DNA of 64,000 nt from Prunus persica (lineage: Eukaryota; Streptophyta; Magnoliopsida; Rosales; Rosaceae): NCBI RefSeq assembly GCF_000346465.2, contig NC_034010.1, positions 1,401,415-1,465,414 on the forward strand, given 5' to 3'. Positions 55,783-64,000 of the stretch are shown here, piece by piece. Position 1 is the stretch's first letter, and every line of letters starts with the position of its first letter. A program made the position numbers and the translations under genes. The notes below the pieces were generated by a model. It searched no databases, was not told where the DNA came from, and was given only the letters and a program-made list of their open reading frames with translations.

Positions 55783-56170
55783 GTTCGGCTGGCTGTTTTC
55801 CTTTATCTGCATATGCAACAAAAATAAGTCAATTTTCGGTTGTTAGGTTTTAGTCTTATCTTATGTGTGCGAGTATGATAGTCATTGCGGTGTCCATAGG
55901 TAACATATGGTCCGATTGCTTAAGGTGGCTAGTCCCTAATTAAATATAAATTCGTTGCAATGACCTGAAGTCAATATGATAAAAAAAATTATCAAGGATT
56001 GTGGAAGCTCTTAGCATAAATAAAAGATGAGGCCTTTTATATTTAACACTTACCTTGCTTTGAACAAATATTAAAATGACAAGTTCCAAACTTAGATACT
56101 AAGTTGGCTAGTTTAAGTAAAAGTTATCCACTATGTAAAAAGAAAAAAACAAATATCCCCAATAAATTTC

Positions 56171-57150
56171 ATAAGTAAAAGTTATCCACTATGTAGGATT
56201 TTCCGGCGTGCTGATAGACCCTATACGTGGCGTTGGATGTTCCGGCATATGAGGAGATTTTATGGTTGTTAGGTCTCACACATGTCGTGGGATTCTTCCG
56301 GCTTGTGAGACATACCCCATACGTGGCGTTGGATATTCCGGCGTATGGGGAGATTATGTGATTAACAGAGAGATGGGTTTTGAAGGTGGTTGGAACCGGG
56401 ATTTAGTCGAAAGAACTACGTGTGGCTTGGTCCCTCAGTAAGGGTACGTAGGCAGCCTAGGGTAGTGCCTAGGTGCAGCCGCGGGTTAAACTTTTGTTGA
56501 GTGTGGTGCGGATCTTGTCGTTGGTCCTGAAATTCGGGTGAGAACGAGATGAGATTATGTTAGGAGGTTAGAACCTTGTATGTTGGAATTGGGAAAGTTA
56601 GATGTTGTGAGTTGCGTTTGGTATTCATAATTCTTATTTAACTTTATTATTTGCCTTGCTTAAGGCAATATTTGGTTTAAGGGCTTTGTTGGTAGTTTAG
56701 TTTTGCTTCGATTTATGTGAGGGCCAAAGGCTGAGTTTGTGAATTGCATGAAATTATATTGTGCTTGCTGCTTGTTGGGACATTAAATGTGTTTTATGCA
56801 GGTTGAAATTTTGGGGATTGTTCAAATTACAGAGGAGACTCTGCCAAAATTTTGGTAGAAAGTTCGGTCTTTAGTAAGTAGGCCCGACATCGGAGTGATG
56901 TCGGAATTTCCACAGGATTCGTCTCGGGTTTCGGGAAATTCGGGGCGGGTCCTGTCAATTGGTATCAGAGCTTTAGGTTCAATTTCCTGTGGACCCCGCA
57001 CCTTGTGTGCATCCTTCAGTTTTGGCTAGATGACGTGTTCCGACACAGAATGACACCTTTTTGACGCTGAAGACGTCATAAATGGTATTTAAGATGCTCC
57101 GTAAGTTGGCAATCTTGGAAAGACAAGGGGACATATAAGTTCACCCTAAG
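56171..57150 (+). mobile_element. gypsy LTR 3' part with primer-binding site and start of internal region
   Basis: From about 56196 the DNA matches the 3' part of the long gypsy LTRs: three hairpins (56215-56357), the ACGTGTGGCTTGGTCCCTC block (56417), the GGGCGGGTCCTGTCA end at 56957, then ATTGGTATCAGAGC (primer site, 56958-56971). Internal sequence fades by about 57150 with no gag. The LTR start is missing. At the left junction AAGTAAAAGTTATCCACTATG occurs twice (56118 and 56174 regions). Confidence 0.85.
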
Positions 57151-58022
57151 CTTTCTCTATGGACTACCATTTTACCATATACAACTTTCATACACCCACA
57201 AATATATTAGAGAGAAAGCCAAGAGTTTGCTGTCGCAGTGCTTTTGGAGCTTACGAAGGTGTTATTGTGGAGAATCCAAAGATCAAATCCATCTGCCAAA
57301 TTGGTTTATGACAACAATTCTCTTGTTTATCTTTTATTTTGTCATGAACTAATTTCTCTTGCTAAGGGTACAGTGTAGCATAACCATGAATACTTCATTT
57401 TTATAGTTATATTAATTTCTGATTACTATTCCATGTTTAGTATTTGTTACTATTCTTAATGCCTTAAATATCTAGCTAATATTTAATTGATGATCCAAAC
57501 GGAGACCAGGAGGAGATGTTTGGTGTTTGCTTCTCATAACAAATACCATGTCTTGAATGAGTGCCCGAGAGGGACTAACATGAACTCATGCAGTTTTTTT
57601 GCAGGTTCTCATAGAACTTAATGGGTTCTTGATTTTCTAAATCTATTGCTCGAGAGAGAATAGGTTGTTAATTATGAATACTTTTGGTTGAGCCCTAGAT
57701 GGGATATCAAATTAATTAGAAGAAACTAACTGTCAACATGGGTAGTAAGTAGGGTTACTTTGCTATAAGAATTAAGTGGAATTGGTTATGGTGAAATCGG
57801 ATGCTCTAGTGTCTCATCAAACTTGATTTTCCATCATTAATTAAATTGTTATTTTTAATAACTGTTTTAGTTTAATTAAATCAATCAATTTTTCTAATTA
57901 TCTGTTCAAATAAACTTCTGAATTAATCATAATTGGTAATTAAAAAGAAATTACAGTTTTCTTGGAATAATTTCACTATATTACTTGTGCGGATTGTGCG
58001 CTTGCAATAATTTCACAACACA
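57151..58022. other. repeat-like non-coding DNA, no gene seen
   Basis: AT-rich with phrases that look like an LTR-retroelement leader (GAGTGCCCGAGAGGGACTAA). There is no open frame with family-like residues. It merges at 58023 into the copia LTR fragment shared with 38924-39140. Confidence 0.35.
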
Positions 58023-58246
58023 TCTCCTGTGTCACTTGTGCAATTGTCTGTGCTTATTGCTGATGCGTATCTGAAATTCTATTTACATGGTTATAACATA
58101 CTGTTGTGATGTTTGAGTATTAACAAACAAATTGGTTCGCAATTCTAGGGAAATTTCAAAGTGCGGTCTTTGGGCTATTATTCTAGTGGTGTGTATATGC
58201 TGATTTGATATGACCTAAAATTACACATGTAAAATTGTGTGTCTGA
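58023..58246 (+). repeat. copia-like LTR fragment, paralogue of 38924-39140
   Basis: TCCTGTGTCACTTGTGCAAT to ACACATGTAAAATTGTGTG, collinear with the earlier copy, with a few indels. Confidence 0.7.
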
Positions 58247-58461
58247 GAGATGAGTTAGGCCATTGACTTGACTGTAACAAATAAACCATCGCACTTTTAA
58301 CAAGTCAAACATGCTTGACTTCAAATAAACGGATGTTGTACAAACAACATAAAATTGATGTTCACTTCACTGTTTTCACGCTCAAGATCAAATAAAGAAT
58401 TTTCAAAATACATTATATATAAACCACACACAAGAGCCCAACAATTGCAACTTAAACCTAA

Positions 58462-59151
58462 TTAAGGTTCAAGGGGTGAGGTTGCTTCTGCCTTTTTCAA
58501 TTTCTGCTCTACTTCCTTTCTTTCCTTTCCCTTTGCTTCTCCAAATTTCTTTTGCCAAACGAGGGTGAAAGGACTTCCTTTCTTTCTCTCTCTCTTTACG
58601 TCTCCAAATTTCTTTTGGCGAAAGAGGCTGAAAAGGGGAACAATCTGAACCACATAGAGAATCACTGGCAGAGCTGCACATAGAGTTACCAAAATAGGTA
58701 GGTAGTATTTCCCGTAAGCAATAAAAAAAGCCGCGCTCAATGCCACCATCATCGCTATAATGGAAAACAAAAGCAATATGACGCCGCCTATCAACTTATT
58801 GGGCAAGTCTTGGCGAAAATCTCGTTCGGCATACGTTGAGGTGAGGATAGCCAAGAACATCAATATTGCACCCAAAGCCAACAAAAACGCTATCGCATCT
58901 GATATGATGAAAATCTGAAATGAGGCTTTTTTAAAATCATGAGCTCCCCCAAGCGAAACAGTAATTCCTGCTGAAAATAAAGCACCAGCGATGAGGGTTG
59001 ACACGATTGTACACGACCGTGCTGTCCCATTCATCCATTTTCGTCCTTCTTTTAGTAAGTCACTATGCTCAGAAGTGAACAGTTCGTCAGCTGTTTTGTC
59101 GTATTTATTTTTCATCTCTTTATACGAAGGTTGCATAACCTTCTTCACCTC
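58462..59151 (-). CDS. ACD6/ITN1-like ankyrin protein, last exon (PGG domain and membrane segments)
   Basis: The acceptor GGCATGCAG at 59152 opens in phase 0 with EVKKVMQPSYKEMKNKYDKT, then ELFTSEHSDLLKEGRKWMNG, the PGG-domain entry TARSCTIVSTLIAGALFSAG, and SLGG. Four hydrophobic segments follow (STLIAGALFSAGITV; FIISDAIAFLLALGAILMFL; LIGGVILLLFSIIAMMVALS; LPILVTLCAALPVILYVVQI), as in plant ankyrin-TM proteins of the ACD6/ITN1 family (plasma-membrane or ER proteins in defence and salt responses). The charged tail holds a 21-residue tandem duplication (QKKFGDVKRERK / QKKFGEAKGKER) and ends SPLEP, TAA. The family's usual PGG motif is GG here. Confidence 0.85.
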   Translation of the reverse strand, partial: EVKKVMQPSYKEMKNKYDKTADELFTSEHSDLLKEGRKWMNGTARSCTIVSTLIAGALFSAGITVSLGGAHDFKKASFQIFIISDAIAFLLALGAILMFLAILTSTYAERDFRQDLPNKLIGGVILLLFSIIAMMVALSAAFFIAYGKYYLPILVTLCAALPVILYVVQIVPLFSLFRQKKFGDVKRERKKGSPFTLVWQKKFGEAKGKERKEVEQKLKKAEATSPLEP

Positions 59152-59759
59152 CTGCATGCCACATTCAATGCTTGCACTATTAATGACGTAAACAAATTTG
59201 AATTGATTAACTAGGCAAGCAATTCCAAGGTGAAATTGAAACCGGAAAAAATATATAAAATGAAACGTATATGGAATTAAAACATTAAAACATCGAATCA
59301 CATATTTTAAATTTTTTTTTAAAAAAAACAGAAACAAGAACAATATACTCTAATATCTTTTATTTAGTATTGCAATATGTGTATGTTGCACTTTCCAAGT
59401 TATTACTATACTTAAGGAAGTTTATGCTTCACCCAAAAAGAGTATGAGGACTAATTTATAACGTTGATGGACCACTTGCGATAAATAATAAATAAAAAAC
59501 AACAACAAAAAACCTTATAATAGATAATACTTCTCCTTCCAATGTTGTAAGAGATTCCAACTTCAAATCCACGTACTCCTGTCTTGACCATGCATATCAA
59601 TGGTCTCAAGTTCGAACCCTATGTATGAACCCCCTGCTCCTCTAGTTTAGACTATTACTTGTATTAATTAAAAAATGAAAAAGAAAACCTCACTCCTCAT
59701 TAATAAAAGAAAAAACGTATTAATATCTTGCATGTCCATATAGCTAGATAGATAGATAC
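59152..59759 (-). other. intron of the ankyrin gene
   Basis: AT-rich, GT (59759-59758) to AG (59153-59152). It contains a short GATAGATA run near the donor and no element ends. Confidence 0.6.
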
Positions 59760-60175
59760 CTCAAACCATACTAATTCCCGCTGGATTTGAAAAGCTGCTC
59801 CAGGTAGCTCATTCAACCGACTCTCCGGAGCTAATTCTGCAGCTAAATGAAGTAAAGTATTACCATTTTTGTTATCTTTGGAGGCGGCTATGATATCCTT
59901 GATCAGACCTATCTCATATATCTTACTGAAGACACTCTCATCACGATGCTTTACTGCTGCATGTATTATGCTCCAATTTTTGTCATTTGTATCCCATATC
60001 AAAGCTGGACAAGCTTCAAGAAGCAGAGTTACAAACTTAGAATTTCCTGATTCCACTGCGTCAAACAGCAGATGCGAAGGATCTGTATATAGGGCTATGA
60101 ATGTTTCAGGGTTTTTTTCTTCTCCAACTTTATTCCAGAGGTTGTTGACTAATTCATCGGCTGGATTTTTAGCAT
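59760..60175 (-). CDS. ACD6/ITN1-like ankyrin protein, second ankyrin exon
   Basis: The acceptor ACTACAG precedes ATGCT; two bases complete the codon begun in the previous exon (AAT). The frame reads NAKNPADELVNNLWNKVGEE, LLFDAVESGNSKFVTLLLEA, KNWSIIHAAVKHRDESVFSK, NGNTLLHLAAELAPESRLNE and GAAFQIQRELVWFE, then donor GAG|GTATCT. These are about three ankyrin repeats ending in the QIQREL-WF phrase that precedes the PGG exon in this family. 416 bp, no stops. Confidence 0.88.
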
Positions 60176-60324
60176 CTGTAGTTATAAATGGTGAAAGAAT
60201 TAAGTTAGCTCCTTCCACATGATCATCAACACAAAAAATGGACACAATTAGAATTAGCAACAAATTGTACAGTTAAACCCTTCCTTATGATGGGTTTCAT
60301 TATTGAGGAAAAAGAAAAGGGAAG

Positions 60325-60420
60325 CATGGCGCGCACACACACACATATATACAAAAAAAATAAATATATATATATATATATATATATATGCGTGTGTGTG
60401 TATGTGGGTGTGTGTGCTGC
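60325..60420. repeat. CA/TA/TG compound microsatellite in the intron
   Basis: CACACACACA, then an A-run, then TATATA (about 60365-60389), then GTGTGTGT. Self-complementary halves could fold. It lies in the intron between the 105-bp exon and the second ankyrin exon. Confidence 0.8.
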
Positions 60421-60584
60421 AGGAGTATTGCTAAGGACATCAAATCTTGCCAATGACCATTTGATCCAATGACATCCGGTTTCTATTTTGTCGGAGGAGG
60501 TTCAGACTTCAAATATCATGGATCAAAATTCATATGTACTAAGGATCATGATTGAATTGATACTTGATACTAGAAGACACTCAC

Positions 60585-60689
60585 TGAATGCGGATGGCTT
60601 TTTAGCCAGCAAATGCAAGGCTGTCTTACGATCATTATCACGTTTTGAAGCAAAGTTGTCCTTTTTTCGGAATATTTCGGAGGCTAAAC
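60585..60689 (-). CDS. ACD6/ITN1-like ankyrin protein, 105-bp ankyrin exon
   Basis: Too short to stand out as an open frame. Acceptor AAAACTTGCAG, donor TTCA|GTGAGT. It reads (G)LASEIFRKKDNFASKRDNDR, KTALHLLAKKPSAF(N). Phases agree on both sides: the upstream exon leaves one base (G) completed by GT, and this exon leaves A completed by AT of the next exon. KTALHLLA is the ankyrin core, and in this family a repeat with LA-KPSAF commonly stands here. Confidence 0.85.
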
Positions 60690-61150
60690 CTGCAAGTTTT
60701 TACATAGCAGAATGGGAAGTTTTATATATATAGTATAAAACAAAACAGAAAAACCCTTCAACGTTGAGAGGCGTGGTAACAACCTGCAGATGGCAACTAA
60801 TATGAAGGTTAATTGCAACGTTTGGTAATATTGAGAAATTATATTATGTTATTATAGTACGGTCAAGTGGTATAGTTTGTTCACATGTTATATATGGGTG
60901 GACAAAAAGGTTGATATTTTACCCTTTTAGAAATAGTATCAATAAATTTCCACTTGTACGATAACATGTGTGGACAAGTTATAAAACGTGGCTGTATTGC
61001 CATATTACCGTAGTACACTATAATTACTCAGTAATATGGTATATATACAACCCCATATATAATTGTCTTACGCTTTTGTGGGGTGCCACAATCCCACCCG
61101 AGTTTTTATATCGTGAGAGGTAGAAGAGAGGAGGAAGACTTTGAACATAC

Positions 61151-61720
61151 CGTAGAGACCAGTTTTTATGCAACTGAAAAATACCCCAAGCAGTTCTTGT
61201 TCTGACTCTTCTCCTGAAAGTCCTGGTGGAGGCTTGTATAATTTGAACAGACATGTTGCCATTTCCTGGTGTCCAAACAAAGCAGCGAAATAGAGTGGCC
61301 TCATTCCCCCACTACCGGGTTGGTTTGGCAGGTCTTGATCTTTTCCTATCATAATTTCAGCAATTTTTTCAGATCCAGCAGCAGCAGCCAGACACAGAGC
61401 AGTATTGCCTGTTTCGTCTTGCAGACGTAGGACATGTCTTAAGTACAAAGCAGCATCATTGGCTCCTTCATTCTCGACTTGCAGTTTTAAGTCATTTATT
61501 AGGTAATTTGAGGGAAGTTTAATTTCGTCATTAATGAATGTCAACAACTTCTCTACAAAGTCAACCCGTCGCGCTCCGGCTGCAACGTGAAGTGCAGTGT
61601 ACGATCCTTTTGCGATACTTGCCCCTACAATAGTTGGGTTTTTCTTGATGATCTCTTCTGCCCTTTCCCAATCACCTTCTAGGGCGGCCTCGTACAGAGG
61701 TCCACGTAATCTTCGGTCTT
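61151..61720 (-). CDS. ACD6/ITN1-like ankyrin protein, ankyrin exon b
   Basis: Acceptor GTCACAGCAG, donor CTACG|GTATGT; 570 bp, phase 1 on both sides, no stops. It reads RRLRGPLYEAALEGDWERAE, AKGSYTALHVAAGARRVDFV, YLRHVLRLQDETGNTALCLA, GSGGMRPLYFAALFGHQEMA and FFSCIKTGLYG: about four ankyrin repeats (TALHVAA, TALCLAA and RPLYFAA cores), for protein-protein contacts at the cytosolic side. It splices in frame to the 105-bp exon. The orphan exon b' at 42636-43202 is its close paralogue. Confidence 0.88.
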
Positions 61721-62831
61721 CTGCTGTGACTATATACGAGTAAGAACAAGCGATCAGTACAATCAGTAACTCATATTTTAACAAACAATGATAGTAAAAA
61801 TATATAAAATATAAAAAAGTTTCCCATGGTAGCATTTTTGTTTTTGGTTTTGAGTTTTGTTTATAAGGAACGAAAAAAAAACAGAGGAATTACAAGACAT
61901 CATTTTGACTTTTTTATTTTTTAGTACAAGCGATGCTCTAAATTAGAGGGGAGGGAATTTTCTCACACACATTACAAAGATGTCATGAGAGTTCGAACTG
62001 AGACCACTAAGTATATGTGATAATTGCACCACTTACCCCCCACCCCCCTCTCTCTCTCACATTTGTTTACTATATATGAGTGAGTGATGAGTAAATAGAT
62101 GGGAGAATAGTTGAAAAATATAAGAAAATTTTAGGAAAAAATAAAGTTATTTACAAGCAAACAAACAAAATGAAATGAACAAGCTAAAAAGGTAGGTAAT
62201 AGGTTTTTATAAACAAGCCTACTTTAGCATGATATATTATAATAATAATAATAAAAATCATTATAGAACTTAGGAGAGAAAAACCCCACCACTTGTTATT
62301 TTCTAAATGGTTCTTCAAAAAATTTAACACATTAAGAACCAATTAGAAAGTGATAAGTTGAGTTTTTCGGTCCAAATAGAATTTATAAGTGTTTTTGTAT
62401 ATTATGTCATATGATAGAATGGGCCTATGTGTAAAAATCCCAAAAACTAAAACTAAATCTTACTAGGTAAGCGGAGAGGCGGCCTTCCTTTCCTTGCTAG
62501 TGATTCGTTTCGAGATGGCTTGTGACGTGTTGCACCTACATTTACACCCACACAGCATATATAATATATGGAAATCATACCAAAAGCATAAGTTGAATAA
62601 TACACTTGAAATGAAAACCCTCTTCATCGACAGCTTTGTCACGCCCACTTTTATCTACAATAACTTCTTTTGTAACATTTGCATGGAAAGATGTGAAGAG
62701 TGACAAAGTGGAACAATGAACATGTTATAAGTTTTTTAAAATTATATCTTAAAGTTTATATCAGCTCAGCTAGATATATACCCAAGTTTCTCTCATGAGA
62801 GCTAGAGAGGGAGAGAAATGTTTGAACGTAC
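61721..62831 (-). other. intron between exons a and b
   Basis: AT-rich with the short CCCCCAC/CT run at 62036-62059. It contains a conserved stretch (62465-62705) shared with 51950-52200 that has short open frames on both strands. No exon consensus that I trust. Confidence 0.45.
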
Positions 62832-63113
62832 CATCAACCCCAGTTTTGATGCAAGTGAAAAATTCATTACGCAGGTCTTCTCCTGAAGTTGCTGGTTTGT
62901 CATTAATATCATCAACCAATGTCACCAACTTCTTGACAAAGTCAGCATGTCGCACTCCAGCTACAACATGAAGTGCGGTAGACGATCCTTTTGAAATACT
63001 AGCACCTACAATAATTTCATCTTTCTCCATGATATCTTTTGCCCCTTCCCCATCACCTTCTGATGCAGGTTTATGCAAAGATCCACATGGTTCGGCTGGC
63101 TGTTTTCCTTTAT
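62832..63113 (-). CDS. ACD6/ITN1-like ankyrin protein, ankyrin exon a (shorter paralogue of exon b)
   Basis: Acceptor CATATGCAG, donor GATG|GTACGT; 282 bp, phase 1 on both sides. It reads DKGKQPAEPCGSLHKPASEG, DGEGAKDIMEKDEIIVGASI, SKGSSTALHVVAGVRHADFV, KKLVTLVDDINDKPATSGED and LRNEFFTCIKTGVD. Start and end match exon b (TALHVAAG...DFV; FFSCIKTG), but the middle ankyrin repeats are missing. It can precede exon b in frame or replace it. Earlier exons, including the start codon, must lie beyond the right edge. Confidence 0.75.
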
Positions 63114-63194
63114 CTGCATATGCAACAAATATAAGTCAGTAAACTGAAAAAATAAGTCAGTTTTCGGTTTTTGGTTGTTAGGTTTTAGTCTTAT

Positions 63195-63705
63195 ACATGG
63201 CCGGAACTAGCAACAAAGCTACCATGGGCTCTAGCCTAGGTAGCCTTTAAAAAATATTAAAAAATATTAAATGTGTTTTTATATGATTTCACTTTATAAA
63301 AGAATAGTAGTCTATGCAAATGTAGCCTAATAACCCATTGTCCAATCAACCTATAGGCCTATAATCATTTTAGCCTATAGGCCTATAATCATTTTATATT
63401 TAATTTTTGCTTAGTTAAGAGGATCTTCAATGGAGATGTCAAATAATTTGTATCAAAATTAGATTTGATGGTTGATAACTTTAGTTAATGGAGCTATGAA
63501 CTAACGAATCCAACCTGGGTACACTTGGGGAGGAGGGGGAGAGTTTGACCCACTTTTCCATTGTGGTGTCACTCTATGTGCGTGGTTTATATGATTTAAT
63601 GTTTACTCTTATTTCTAGAAAACTATAGAAATTGTAAGTAGAAAAAAAAAATAGATTTTAAGTTAATAACTTTAGCTAGCCCATCTGTTGAAAATTTCAT
63701 GGTTC
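63195..63705. repeat. insertion in block B, unclassified
   Basis: Block A runs straight from GTTTTAGTCTTAT to GATAGTCATTG (55853-55885); block B has about 510 extra bases here. The extra DNA starts near CATGGCCGGAACTAGC and ends near TTTCATGGTTCCATA, and contains CCTATAGGCCTATAATCATT twice (about 63350-63396). No coding capacity. It is probably a small DNA element, but I cannot define terminal repeats or a target duplication. Confidence 0.55.
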
Positions 63706-64000
63706 CATACAAATATGATAGTCATTGTGGTGTCGATAGGTAACATACGGTCTGATTGTTAGGTGGCTACTCCCTAATTAAATATAAATTTGTTGCAATG
63801 TCCTGAAGTCAATATGATAAAAAATTATCAAGGATTGTGGATAGACCATAGGTAGGGTCGGTTCATTGATTTTGGATGCTCTTAGCATAAATAAAAGTTG
63901 AGGCCTTTTATATTTAATTAACACTTACTTTGTTTTAAACAAAAATTAAAATAAAAAGTTCCAAACTTAGATGCTAAGTTGGTTAGTTTAAGTAAAAGTT

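Larger units (their letters stand above)
53988..55806 (-). pseudogene. ankyrin exon a', interrupted by a hAT element
   Basis: Exon parts 55806-55791 and 54220-53988 join across the insertion to give (in order) KGKQPAEP, then DIIEKDEIIIGASISKGSST, ALHVVAGVRHADVVKKLVTL, SGEDLRNEFFNCIKTGVD. The donor GATC|GTAAGT is intact. Compared with exon a (63113-62832) it lacks 33 in-frame bases (the KPASEGDGEGA region). The transposon in the middle of a coding exon marks the copy as dead. Confidence 0.8.
61036..64000 (-). repeat. ankyrin locus block B (paralogue of block A)
   Basis: It matches 42524-43458 and 51293-56125 in order and strand. It continues past the right edge (the last bases match the 56100 region). 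It differs by an insertion at about 63195-63705 and by lacking the copia, hAT, CT expansion and 1.64-kb segment of block A. It is the better-preserved copy. Confidence 0.85.

Noticed and set aside
59176..59343. N-terminal extension of the PGG exon frame upstream of 59151
   Set aside because: The previous exon ends in phase 0 at ...LVWFE and the sequence after GGCATGCAG restores the family phrase WFE-EVKKV; the upstream part is AT-rich intron.

Overview
This window looks like intergenic-to-genic chromosomal DNA of a dicot plant. It has intron-split genes with GT/AG borders on AT-rich introns, an ankyrin/PGG membrane-protein gene of the plant ACD6/ITN1 type, and about two thirds transposable-element sequence (Ty1/copia, Ty3/gypsy, L1-type LINE, hAT, small MITE-like elements). 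I see no bacterial, organellar or rRNA/tRNA features. A woody rosid would fit the repeat types, but that is only an impression.

Layout. 1-495 holds a decayed coding fragment. About 3.9-16.9 kb on the + strand appears to be one small gene with two candidate non-coding first exons, three tandemly duplicated short exons (near 7.2, 10.6 and 12.4 kb) and a 66-codon terminal exon (16676-16876). Its introns have collected a LINE 3' end, a pair of 0.6-kb inverted repeats, a 1.8-kb pol-less gypsy element with a perfect target-site duplication, and a related solo LTR. 17.4-18.0 kb is a foldback repeat. 18.6-20.05 kb is a truncated copia element (- strand) whose gag region is largely an Asp-Pro hexamer repeat. 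20.1-21.9 kb is a LINE reverse-transcriptase fragment.

22354-31979 is a Ty3/gypsy element on the - strand whose two ends are both LTR heads in opposite orientation; a 2.48-kb solo LTR of the opposite strand sits inside its pol. 33.4-38.2 kb is a LINE endonuclease fragment (-) split by a 3.56-kb solo gypsy LTR. 38.7-40.3 kb is a patchwork of LTR-retroelement non-coding pieces. 40.3-42.5 kb is a 5'-truncated copia element (+).

42.5-64 kb is a duplicated ankyrin-gene locus on the - strand. Block B (about 61.0-64.0 kb, with 3' exons down to 58.46 kb) keeps a spliceable five-exon 3' part of a gene: ankyrin exons, a 105-bp ankyrin exon, and a last exon with the PGG domain, four membrane segments and a charged tail. 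Block A (42.5-43.46 plus 51.3-56.2 kb) is an older copy that has lost the last three exons. It was broken by a 7.8-kb copia insertion (itself carrying a 3.6-kb solo gypsy LTR) and by a hAT deletion derivative inside an ankyrin exon. Target-site duplications date these insertions relative to each other.

The most unusual signal is in the long gypsy LTRs (23.5-26.0, 34.1-37.6, 43.6-47.2 and 56.2-57.0 kb). They carry hairpins, arrayed in three of the four, whose loops are conserved while the arms differ in sequence between units yet remain mostly self-complementary. This pattern suggests selection for, or generation of, structure rather than sequence. The second is the tandemly triplicated short exon.
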